Assembly: GCA_900550355.1 (NCBI GenBank)
Contig: URRT01000050.1
Coordinates: 1 to 11,629, forward strand
Reading direction: 5' to 3'
Source: an uncultured Collinsella sp.
GTDB taxonomy: Bacteria > Actinomycetota > Coriobacteriia > Coriobacteriales > Coriobacteriaceae
DNA length: 11,629 bases
Under the pieces are notes generated by a model that saw only the letters and a list, made by a program, of their open reading frames with translations, did not search any database and was not told the origin of the DNA. Both the position numbers and the translations under genes were made by a program. Shown here piece after piece: positions 5,826 to 11,629 of this stretch (within the stretch, counting starts at the first letter, position 1; every line of letters starts with the position of its first letter).

Positions 5826-6548
5826 TTGTCCGACATCCGATATAAACGCGTGCTTCTTAAGCTTTCTGGCGAAGCACTGATGGGCGACGGCCAATATGGC
5901 ATCGACCCCAAGGTTACCGACCATCTTGCCAAGCAGGTCAAGGAGCTGCTCGCCGTTGGTCATGAGGTCGGCGTCGTTGTCGGCGGCGGCAATATTTTCC
6001 GCGGCATGGCCGGCGCTGCCGGTGGCATGGAGCGTGCTCAGGCCGACTACATGGGCATGCTGGCAACCGTTATGAACGCGCTCGCCCTGCAGGATGCCTT
6101 CGAGCATAACGATGTTCCCTGCCGCGTGATGAGCGCTATCCAGATGAACGAGATCTGCGAGCCCTATATTCGCCGTCGCGCCATCAACCCCCTTTCCAAG
6201 GGCAACGTCGTTATTTTTGCCGCCGGTTCGGGCAATCCGTACTTTACGACCGACACCGCCGCGGCTCTTCGTGCGTGCGAGATCGGCGCCGAGATTCTGA
6301 TTAAAGCCACCAAGGTTGACGGCATCTACGACAAGGATCCCGTCAAGTGCGCTGATGCCGTCCGTTTTGACAAGATTACCTATCACGAGGTTCTCGTCCG
6401 CGGCCTGCAGGTTATGGATTCCACGGCTACGGCACTGTGCCAGGACAACCGTATGCCGATTTTGGTCCTCAACATCGATGGCGAGGACACCGTCAAGCGC
6501 GCGCTTTCGGGTGAGCCCGTCGGCACGCTCGTCTATCAGGAGGATTAA
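5826..6548 (+). CDS. pyrH: Uridylate kinase (UMP kinase)
   Basis: A 240-residue bacterial UMP kinase of the amino-acid kinase fold, unrelated to eukaryotic UMP/CMP kinases. It phosphorylates UMP to UDP with ATP in pyrimidine nucleotide synthesis and works as a hexamer. Seen: the N-terminal KRVLLKLSGEALMGD, the glycine-rich VVVGGGNIFRG (GGGN at residues 53-56), DYMGMLATVMNALALQ, the ATKVDGIYDKDP nucleotide-binding segment and DSTATALCQDNRMPILVLNI near the end. Initiation is at TTG 5826. AAGGAGG six bases upstream and the conserved N-terminus leave no other choice. It is the first gene of the third transcription unit. Its final codons contain the AGGAGG used by frr, two bases downstream. Close linkage to frr is typical across bacteria. 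Confidence 0.98.
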   Translation: MSDIRYKRVLLKLSGEALMGDGQYGIDPKVTDHLAKQVKELLAVGHEVGVVVGGGNIFRGMAGAAGGMERAQADYMGMLATVMNALALQDAFEHNDVPCRVMSAIQMNEICEPYIRRRAINPLSKGNVVIFAAGSGNPYFTTDTAAALRACEIGAEILIKATKVDGIYDKDPVKCADAVRFDKITYHEVLVRGLQVMDSTATALCQDNRMPILVLNIDGEDTVKRALSGEPVGTLVYQED

Positions 6549-6550
6549 GC

Positions 6551-7087
6551 ATGGCAGAGAACATCACCGCCCACATGGACAAGTCGCTCGAGTCCCTCAA
6601 GCATAACTTCTCCAAGGTCCGTACCGGCCGCGCCAATGCCAACATTCTGTCCGACATCACCGTCGATTATTACGGTGTTCCCACGCCGGTCACGCAGGTT
6701 GCCGCCGTCAAGACCCCCGAGGCCCACATGCTGCTCATCGAGCCGTGGGACAAGGCACTCATCAACGCTATCGTCAAGGCCATCGGCGCTTCCGATCTGG
6801 GTATTACCCCCAACTCCGATGGCACCGTCGTTCGTCTGCCGTTCCCGGCTCCCACCGAGGAACGCCGTCGCGAGCTCGTCAAGGAGTGCCGCGAGTACGC
6901 CGAGCAGGCCAAGGTGTCTATCCGTAACATCCGTCGTGACTTCAACAACAAGCTCGAGCGCGATGAGGAGCTCACCGAGGACGATGTCCGTCGCGAGCAG
7001 GCCAAGGTCCAGAAGCACACCGATGAGTATGTCGCCAAGGTCGAGGAGCTTCTGAAGGAAAAAGAAGCCGAGGTCATGGAGATCTAA
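6551..7087 (+). CDS. frr: Ribosome recycling factor
   Basis: A 178-residue RRF, a few residues shorter at the N-terminus than the usual 185. With EF-G it splits the post-termination ribosome into subunits. Seen: FSKVRTGRANANIL (helix 1 with the conserved RTGRA), VDYYGVPTPVTQVA, the beta-rich domain II with LLIEPWDKALINAI and SDLGITPNSDGTVVRLPFP, then TEERRRELVK and the long charged C-terminal helices (QAKVSIRNIRRDFNNKL through KEKEAEVMEI) that complete the three-helix bundle. The start ATG is two bases after the pyrH stop, with AGGAGG at 6538-6543 inside pyrH and a spacing of seven. A tight pyrH-frr pair is the normal arrangement. Confidence 0.98.
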   Translation: MAENITAHMDKSLESLKHNFSKVRTGRANANILSDITVDYYGVPTPVTQVAAVKTPEAHMLLIEPWDKALINAIVKAIGASDLGITPNSDGTVVRLPFPAPTEERRRELVKECREYAEQAKVSIRNIRRDFNNKLERDEELTEDDVRREQAKVQKHTDEYVAKVEELLKEKEAEVMEI

Positions 7088-7088
7088 G

Positions 7089-7883
7089 GTGCAATACGAC
7101 GAGCATAAACTGGTCGAGTACTTTGCCGACGCCCCTGCGGGCGTCGGTTTTTCCGACCTTGACCTCAATAACATTCCGCACCATATCTCGTGCATTATGG
7201 ACGGCAACGGTCGTTGGGCCACATCGCGCGGTCTTGCACGCACCGAGGGCCACAAGGCGGGTATCGTCTCCCTTCGCGAGATTATTACCGCTTGCGTGCG
7301 TCTGGGCGTCGACGTGCTTTCTGCCTATGCGTTTTCTACCGAAAACTGGAACCGCCCGCAGCATGAGGTCAACGTCTTGATGCACCTGTTTGCCAAGACG
7401 TTTATCGACGAGCTGCCGCTTCTGAAGCGCGAAAACGTGCGCGTTGTCTTTTTGGGTGACATTTCCGCGCTGCCCAAGAAGACCCGCGACGTTTTTGAAC
7501 GCGGTCTTGCCGAGTGCGCCAATCACACCGGCATGACGCTGGCGCTTGCCGTCAACTACGGCGCGCGTGCCGAGATTACCCGCGCTGTCCGTCAGATCGC
7601 ACTCGACGCTGCCGCCGGTAAGATCGATCCTGCCGCAATTGATGACGACATGGTGGCTTCCCACCTCTATACCGCCGGCCTTCCCGATCCTGAGCTTGTG
7701 ATTCGCACCTCTGGTGAGCTGCGCCTTTCGAACTATCTGCTGTGGCAGGTGGCTTATTCCGAATTCTACGTCACCGATACCTATTGGCCCGACTTTGATC
7801 GTTGGGGCCTTGTCGACGCCATTTTGGCCTATCAGGGCCGTGACCGTAGGTTTGGTGGTCTGAGCAAGACCGAGGAGGCTTAA
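7089..7883 (+). CDS. uppS: Isoprenyl transferase, probable undecaprenyl diphosphate synthase (cis-prenyltransferase)
   Basis: A 264-residue cis-prenyltransferase that extends farnesyl diphosphate with isopentenyl diphosphate to the C55 carrier used for peptidoglycan and wall polymers. Seen: CIMDGNGRWA with the catalytic Asp38, HKAGIVSLREII, LSAYAFSTENWNRP, IRTSGELRLSNYLLWQ and YSEFYVTDTYWPDF. Arg206, Arg212, Ser214 and Glu225 are spaced exactly like Arg194, Arg200, Ser202 and Glu213 of the E. coli enzyme. The start is GTG 7089, one base after the frr stop, with GGAG at 7078-7081, seven bases away. The N-terminus is about 12 residues longer than in E. coli. Some actinobacteria have extra short-chain homologues, so chain length is inferred, but the operon position (uppS-cdsA-dxr) favours the C55 enzyme. 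Confidence 0.95.
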   Translation: MQYDEHKLVEYFADAPAGVGFSDLDLNNIPHHISCIMDGNGRWATSRGLARTEGHKAGIVSLREIITACVRLGVDVLSAYAFSTENWNRPQHEVNVLMHLFAKTFIDELPLLKRENVRVVFLGDISALPKKTRDVFERGLAECANHTGMTLALAVNYGARAEITRAVRQIALDAAAGKIDPAAIDDDMVASHLYTAGLPDPELVIRTSGELRLSNYLLWQVAYSEFYVTDTYWPDFDRWGLVDAILAYQGRDRRFGGLSKTEEA

Positions 7884-7885
7884 TC

Positions 7886-8785
7886 GTGTCCGATCGTCCC
7901 AAGGCAACTGCTCCCAAGACATCTGAGCGCAAGGCTGTCGCTGCGGGAGCGCCTGCAGCGAAGAATGGCACCGGTTCGTGGCTTGCGGGCTTTATTACCC
8001 GTGCCGCCCCCGGTATCGTCTACGCCGTTGTCTTTATCCTGTGCCTGGTTTTGGGTATCGTGCCCACGGCCATCTTTGTTTCTGTCATGAGCGGTCTGTG
8101 CTGCTATGAGTTTTTCCGTATGACAAGGCTCGATGGCAAGATGGCTAACGAGCGCATGGGTATCGCTGCCGCCGTACTCTTTCCGCTGTCGGCGTTGGGC
8201 GATTCGATGTTGCTGAATGCCCTGCTTTTTGCCCTGATGCTCGCTGTGGGCATTTGGTATGTCTGGTCGCCGCGTACCCGCATCTCTGATGTGGCCGTGA
8301 CGCTCATGGGTCCCATCTACACTGGCTTTATGCTGTCGGCTATCGTGCTGCTGCGCGATGCCGTTCCCGGTTTTGCCGGCGCCCTGCTTTCGGTGGGCGT
8401 TTGCGCGTCACTTTGGGTCTCTGACTCGTTTGCCTACATCGTGGGTAGCCGTATCGGCAAGCACAAGATGGTTCCTAAGATCTCTCCCAAAAAGAGCTGG
8501 GAGGGGTTTGCCGGCGGCATCCTGGGCTCGGTTTTGATTTGGCTCATCCTGTGGGCGACGCATTTCTACAAGCTCAGCCTGCCCTATGCGCTGCTGTGCG
8601 GCGTGGTCGTGTCCATTCTGGGCGTTATCGGCGACCTTATCGAGTCGCGCATCAAGCGCGGTGTGGGCGTCAAGGATTCCGGCAACCTTATCCCGGGCCA
8701 CGGCGGCATGCTCGATCGTAGCGATTCGCTTATCTTCGGCTGCATCACCGCGCAGCTGATGCTGATGATCGGAGGCGTGCTGTAA
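7886..8785 (+). CDS. cdsA: Phosphatidate cytidylyltransferase (CDP-diacylglycerol synthase)
   Basis: A 299-residue integral membrane enzyme that makes CDP-diacylglycerol from phosphatidate and CTP, the branch point for bacterial phospholipids. The first 30 or so residues are hydrophilic and Ala/Lys-rich and are probably cytoplasmic. About seven or eight hydrophobic segments follow, starting at GIVYAVVFILCLVLGIV. Seen: SPKKSWEGFAGG and the C-terminal signature SRIKRGVGVKDSGNLIPGHG with metal-binding Asp264, then DRSD (277-280). The residue between Arg and the last Asp is Ser279, where the classic family pattern has a hydrophobic residue or Thr. The GTG start has AGGAGG at 7873-7878, seven bases upstream, inside uppS. 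The stop overlaps the dxr start (TAATG), so translation of dxr is probably coupled. Confidence 0.96.
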   Translation: MSDRPKATAPKTSERKAVAAGAPAAKNGTGSWLAGFITRAAPGIVYAVVFILCLVLGIVPTAIFVSVMSGLCCYEFFRMTRLDGKMANERMGIAAAVLFPLSALGDSMLLNALLFALMLAVGIWYVWSPRTRISDVAVTLMGPIYTGFMLSAIVLLRDAVPGFAGALLSVGVCASLWVSDSFAYIVGSRIGKHKMVPKISPKKSWEGFAGGILGSVLIWLILWATHFYKLSLPYALLCGVVVSILGVIGDLIESRIKRGVGVKDSGNLIPGHGGMLDRSDSLIFGCITAQLMLMIGGVL

Positions 8786-9972
8786 TGTCCTTCCAGACGA
8801 CGTATGGCTCCGATGGACGTCTCCGTGTTGCCATCCTGGGCTGTACGGGCTCTATCGGCACCCAGGCGCTCGATGTGTGCCGTCAGCATGCCGATCGACT
8901 ACAGGTGACGGCGCTGTCCGTTAACTCCAGTACCTCCGAGCTCGTTGCCGCTGCCCGCGAGTTCTCGGTTCCGGCGGTTGCCGTGGCCGATGTCGCTCAT
9001 GGCGATGACGCCGTGCTGCAGGAGTTGCCCGAGGGAACGAAGCTCGGTGTAGGCGCGCAAGCGGTTTGCGAGCTCGCATGTCGCGATGATGTCGACTGTG
9101 TGCTTGTCGCTATTGTGGGCGCCGCCGGTCTCGAGGCGAGCCATGTGGCCTTGACCTCAAATAAGCGCCTTGCCCTTGCCAACAAGGAGTCCCTCGTCGT
9201 CGGTGGCGACTTGCTTATGCCGTTGGCGCAACCGGGCCAGCTTATTCCAGTCGACTCTGAGCACTCCGCCATCTTCCAGTGCTATCTGGGGGAGAATCCG
9301 CGCGAGGCTCATTGTATTTGGCTCACCTGCTCGGGCGGTCCGTTCTTTGGCCGCACGCGCGACGAGCTCGACCGCGTGACGCGTGCCGATGCCCTCGCAC
9401 ATCCCACGTGGGCCATGGGTGCCAAGATCACCATCGACTCCGCCACCCTCATGAACAAGGGCCTGGAGCGCATTGAGGCCATGCATCTGTTTAACTGCGA
9501 CCTCGATTTCATTAACGTGGTCGTGCAGCGTCAGTCCAAGATTCACTCTATGGTCGAGTTCGCCGACGGCTCTGTGATGGCGCATCTCGGTGCTTCCGAC
9601 ATGCGTATTCCCATCCAGTTCGCGTTCTCGTATCCCGAGCGTTGGGATACCCCGGCGCCTCGTATCGATTTTCGCGAGCTGGGGCAGCTCACGTTTGATG
9701 CTGCCGACATGGATACCTTCCGCTGTCTGGCACTGGCCGAGCGTGCCGGCAAGACGGGTGGCACCATGCCGTGCGTGCTCAATGCCGCCAACGAGGTCGC
9801 CGTCGATGCCTTCCTGCACGATGGCTGCAGCTTTACCGATATCGATCGTATTGTGGAATCCTGCATGGATGCCCACGATATGCAGGCAGTCGATTCGTTT
9901 GAGCAGCTTCGTGAAATCGATGCGTGGGCGCGTGAAAAGGCCTCGCAGGTGCTCGCCGCAGCCCGTTCTTAA
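8785..9972 (+). CDS. dxr: 1-deoxy-D-xylulose 5-phosphate reductoisomerase
   Basis: A 395-residue DXR, the second step of the MEP isoprenoid pathway (DXP to MEP with NADPH; the target of fosmidomycin). Seen: the nucleotide-binding GCTGSIG near residues 19-25, NKRLALANKESLVVGG, PVDSEHSAIFQ with metal ligands Asp157 and Glu159, CSGGPFFG, HPTWAMGAKITIDSATLMNK with His206, Glu228 in KGLERIEA, and IHSMV with His254. These match E. coli Asp150, Glu152, His209, Glu231 and His257. One oddity: the usual HPQS or HRES block reads QRQS, with Gln248 replacing the conserved His. The C-terminal helical domain is present (VLNAANEVAVDAFL). The start ATG overlaps the cdsA stop and has GGAGG at 8771-8775. It supplies precursors for uppS in the same operon, and ispG, another MEP gene, follows. 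Confidence 0.97.
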   Translation: MSFQTTYGSDGRLRVAILGCTGSIGTQALDVCRQHADRLQVTALSVNSSTSELVAAAREFSVPAVAVADVAHGDDAVLQELPEGTKLGVGAQAVCELACRDDVDCVLVAIVGAAGLEASHVALTSNKRLALANKESLVVGGDLLMPLAQPGQLIPVDSEHSAIFQCYLGENPREAHCIWLTCSGGPFFGRTRDELDRVTRADALAHPTWAMGAKITIDSATLMNKGLERIEAMHLFNCDLDFINVVVQRQSKIHSMVEFADGSVMAHLGASDMRIPIQFAFSYPERWDTPAPRIDFRELGQLTFDAADMDTFRCLALAERAGKTGGTMPCVLNAANEVAVDAFLHDGCSFTDIDRIVESCMDAHDMQAVDSFEQLREIDAWAREKASQVLAAARS

Positions 9973-9997
9973 CCCATAAGGATTGCTTTTTCGTTTT

Positions 9998-11359
9998 ATG
10001 GATACTGTTCTGAGCGTTCTCTCATCGGTCTTTTGGGGCCTGCTGATGCTTTCCGTCCTCGTGTTTTTGCACGAGGGCGGCCACTTTTTGGCGGCGCGTG
10101 CCTGTGGCGTCCGGGTAACCGAGTTCTTTTTGGGCCTGCCGTGTCGCTTTGATATCCACCACACGTCGCGTCGTATCGGCACCAAGTTTGGCGTGACCCC
10201 GCTGCTGCTGGGTGGCTACGCTGCCATCTGCGGTATGGATCCGACCGATGTCTCGTGCGCCGATCGCGTGCTCGCGGCGATCTATCGTCATGGTCGCGTG
10301 ACCGTGGCCGACCTTGCCGCCGAGCTCGAACTGTCCGAGGAGGATGTGCTCGAGACATGTGCCTTGCTCTTGGGTTGGGGCTCCATCGCGCCCTGGTATG
10401 AGGAAGGGGAGCAGCCCTCGCCGAGCTACTATCCCACCAAGTATCAGACGCTGCCGCGAGACGCGGCGGGCTACACCACTTTTGATGGCCGTCGTTTCGA
10501 TCGCGAACATGCGACTGCCGAGGGCGATGTGTGGGAGCTGCCGTGCGGCGAGGCCGAGTTCCTTGCGCAAGAACGTTCGCACACCTATCTTGGCCAGGGC
10601 TTTCTCAAGCGCGCCTTTATGCTGCTCGCGGGCATTATTGTCAATATCTTGACGGGCTTTTTGCTCCTTATGAGTATCTATTCCATTGCGGGTGTCACCG
10701 TGCCGATGGATACCAACGTGATCGGTCAGGTTGACGAGGGGTCTATTGCCGCCAAGGCGGGTATCGAGGCCGGTGATGCGATCCTTTCGGTTGACGGTGT
10801 CTCATGTTCCACTTGGATGGACGTCTACGATGCTATTGGCAAGGCCGCCGGTAAGGACGATATCGCCATCGAGTATGAGCGCGACGGCAAGCAGCATTCG
10901 ACCTCGGTTGCGCTCAAAGAGGATGAGCGCCTAGGTGTGTATGCCTCTACGCAGGTGGTCCGTTTAGACCCCATCACGTCGGCTCGCCTGTCCTTCTCCT
11001 ATGTCGCGCAGACGGCGGAGGGCGTGCTACGCCTACTCCAGCCGCAGCATACGATGGAGATTCTCGACCAGTCCTCCTCGATCGTGGGCATCAGCGTCAT
11101 GTCCTCTCAGGCGGCTGCTGCCGGCCCCGTAACGTTCCTGTCGTTTGCCGCGCTCATCTCCTTCTCGCTGGGTTTTATGAACTTGCTACCCATCCCCCCG
11201 CTCGACGGCGGCAAGCTGGTCATCGAGATCATTCAAAAGATTGCGGGTCGCGAGCTACCTCTCAAGGTTCAGACGATTGTGAGCTATGTGGGCATCGCGC
11301 TCTTCGCACTGCTGTTTGTCTATATGCTTCGTTCCGACATCCTTCGATTTATTCTGTAG
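9998..11359 (+). CDS. rseP: RseP/RasP-type site-2 intramembrane zinc metalloprotease (M50) with a large insertion
   Basis: A 453-residue membrane protease that cuts transmembrane substrates such as anti-sigma factors or signal-peptide remnants. Seen: TM1 with the zinc motif HEGGH (residues 25-29), the membrane-associated loop TPLLLGGYAAICGM (to 80), TM2 around 205-230 (LLAGIIVNILTGFLLL), a PDZ domain about 236-305 (EGSIAAKAGIEAGDAILSVDG) and TM3 with the third metal ligand in NLLPIPPLDGG (Asp403), followed by TM4. Residues 81-204 are extra. In typical RseP the loop runs almost directly into TM2. Within them, 89-130 (DRVLAAIYRHGRVTVADLAA onward) reads as a winged helix-turn-helix, and known RseP topology would place it in the cytoplasm. 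The start is uncertain: ATG 9998 is 15 bases after AAGGA, while TTG 9983 in the same frame touches that site. The position after dxr matches Bacillus rasP. Confidence 0.93.
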   Translation: MDTVLSVLSSVFWGLLMLSVLVFLHEGGHFLAARACGVRVTEFFLGLPCRFDIHHTSRRIGTKFGVTPLLLGGYAAICGMDPTDVSCADRVLAAIYRHGRVTVADLAAELELSEEDVLETCALLLGWGSIAPWYEEGEQPSPSYYPTKYQTLPRDAAGYTTFDGRRFDREHATAEGDVWELPCGEAEFLAQERSHTYLGQGFLKRAFMLLAGIIVNILTGFLLLMSIYSIAGVTVPMDTNVIGQVDEGSIAAKAGIEAGDAILSVDGVSCSTWMDVYDAIGKAAGKDDIAIEYERDGKQHSTSVALKEDERLGVYASTQVVRLDPITSARLSFSYVAQTAEGVLRLLQPQHTMEILDQSSSIVGISVMSSQAAAAGPVTFLSFAALISFSLGFMNLLPIPPLDGGKLVIEIIQKIAGRELPLKVQTIVSYVGIALFALLFVYMLRSDILRFIL

Positions 11360-11372
11360 GGGAGTGTTTGGA

Positions 11373-11629
11373 TTGTCTTTATCCCATTCTTTGCCGCGCG
11401 AGCTGACGCGCCCCGTGCATGTGGGCGGCGTGCAGATCGGCGGCGGCGCGCCGGTCGTGGTTCAGTCCATGACCTGCACCGATACCGCCGATGCCCAGGC
11501 GACGCTTGCGCAAGTGTGTGCGCTTGCCCAGGCGGGTTGCGATGTTGTTCGCGTGAGCGTGCCTACCGAGGCTGCGCTCGAGGGCTTTCGCACGATTTGT
11601 GCCGAGTCTCCGGTGCCGATCGTCGCCGA
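11373..11629 (+). CDS. ispG: 4-hydroxy-3-methylbut-2-en-1-yl diphosphate synthase IspG (GcpE), 5' part cut by window end
   Basis: The frame stays open to the end of the window, giving 85 N-terminal residues of IspG. IspG is the iron-sulfur enzyme that converts MEcPP to HMBPP, the penultimate step of the MEP pathway. Seen: LTRPVHVGGVQIGGGAP, VVVQSMTCTDTADAQATLAQ and AGCDVVRVSVPTEAAL, which are the opening strands and helices of its TIM-barrel domain. The 4Fe-4S cysteines lie in the missing C-terminal part. The start is TTG 11373 with GGGGAG at 11359-11364, eight bases upstream, and 13 bases lie between the rseP stop and this start. A dxr-rseP-ispG order puts two MEP enzymes in the same transcript. 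Confidence 0.93.
   Translation, partial: MSLSHSLPRELTRPVHVGGVQIGGGAPVVVQSMTCTDTADAQATLAQVCALAQAGCDVVRVSVPTEAALEGFRTICAESPVPIVA

Noticed and set aside
9157..10185. A 342-codon open frame on the - strand across dxr and the start of rseP
   Set aside because: It overlaps two well-supported genes and the intergenic gap, and its translation shows no family features.

Overview
This window looks like an ordinary chromosomal stretch from a GC-rich, Gram-positive-type bacterium. It is most likely an actinobacterium of the class Coriobacteriia, with a Collinsella-like genome as my best guess. That guess rests on three things: high GC with strongly biased codons in rpsB and tsf, TrmFO (the folate-dependent tRNA methylase of Firmicutes-like lineages) in a GC-rich genome, and a gene order matching the Bacillus dprA-trmFO-xerC and rpsB-tsf-pyrH-frr-uppS-cdsA-dxr-rseP blocks. 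No database search was possible, so the taxon is inference. All thirteen genes are on the + strand and coding density is very high. I see no tRNA, rRNA, CRISPR array, insertion sequence, phage gene or long repeat.

Block 1 (1-3844) holds the 3' part of comM (AAA+ Mg-chelatase-like ATPase/helicase), dprA, trmFO and a XerC-type tyrosine recombinase. The genes overlap or lie within about 15 bases of each other, so they read as one operon combining DNA uptake and recombination, tRNA modification and chromosome-dimer resolution. The xerC frame has no ATG, GTG or TTG where its N-terminus should begin. Its best start is an AUA codon overlapping the trmFO stop, preceded by a well-placed GGAGG. A small hairpin with a T-run ends this block.

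Block 2 (about 3894-5766) is the ribosomal/translation unit rpsB-tsf. It has a near-consensus promoter, a leader of about 135 nt with competing hairpins around the rpsB ribosome binding site, and a strong intrinsic terminator after tsf.

Block 3 (about 5787 to the window end) starts at a likely extended -10 promoter and reads pyrH-frr-uppS-cdsA-dxr-rseP-ispG, the last cut by the window edge. It joins UMP phosphorylation, ribosome recycling, the MEP isoprenoid pathway (dxr, ispG), undecaprenyl diphosphate synthesis (uppS), CDP-diacylglycerol synthesis (cdsA) and a site-2 membrane protease (rseP). In effect it is a growth and envelope-lipid operon. Its most unusual member is the RseP homologue, which has about 120 extra residues between its first two membrane segments, including a stretch that reads like a winged helix-turn-helix.

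No wholly new system is evident. The items most worth a second look are the RseP insertion, the AUA start of xerC and the rpsB leader. There are no gene-free stretches over 300 bases. The two longest gaps (3845-4063 and 5708-5825) are accounted for by terminators, promoters and a leader.
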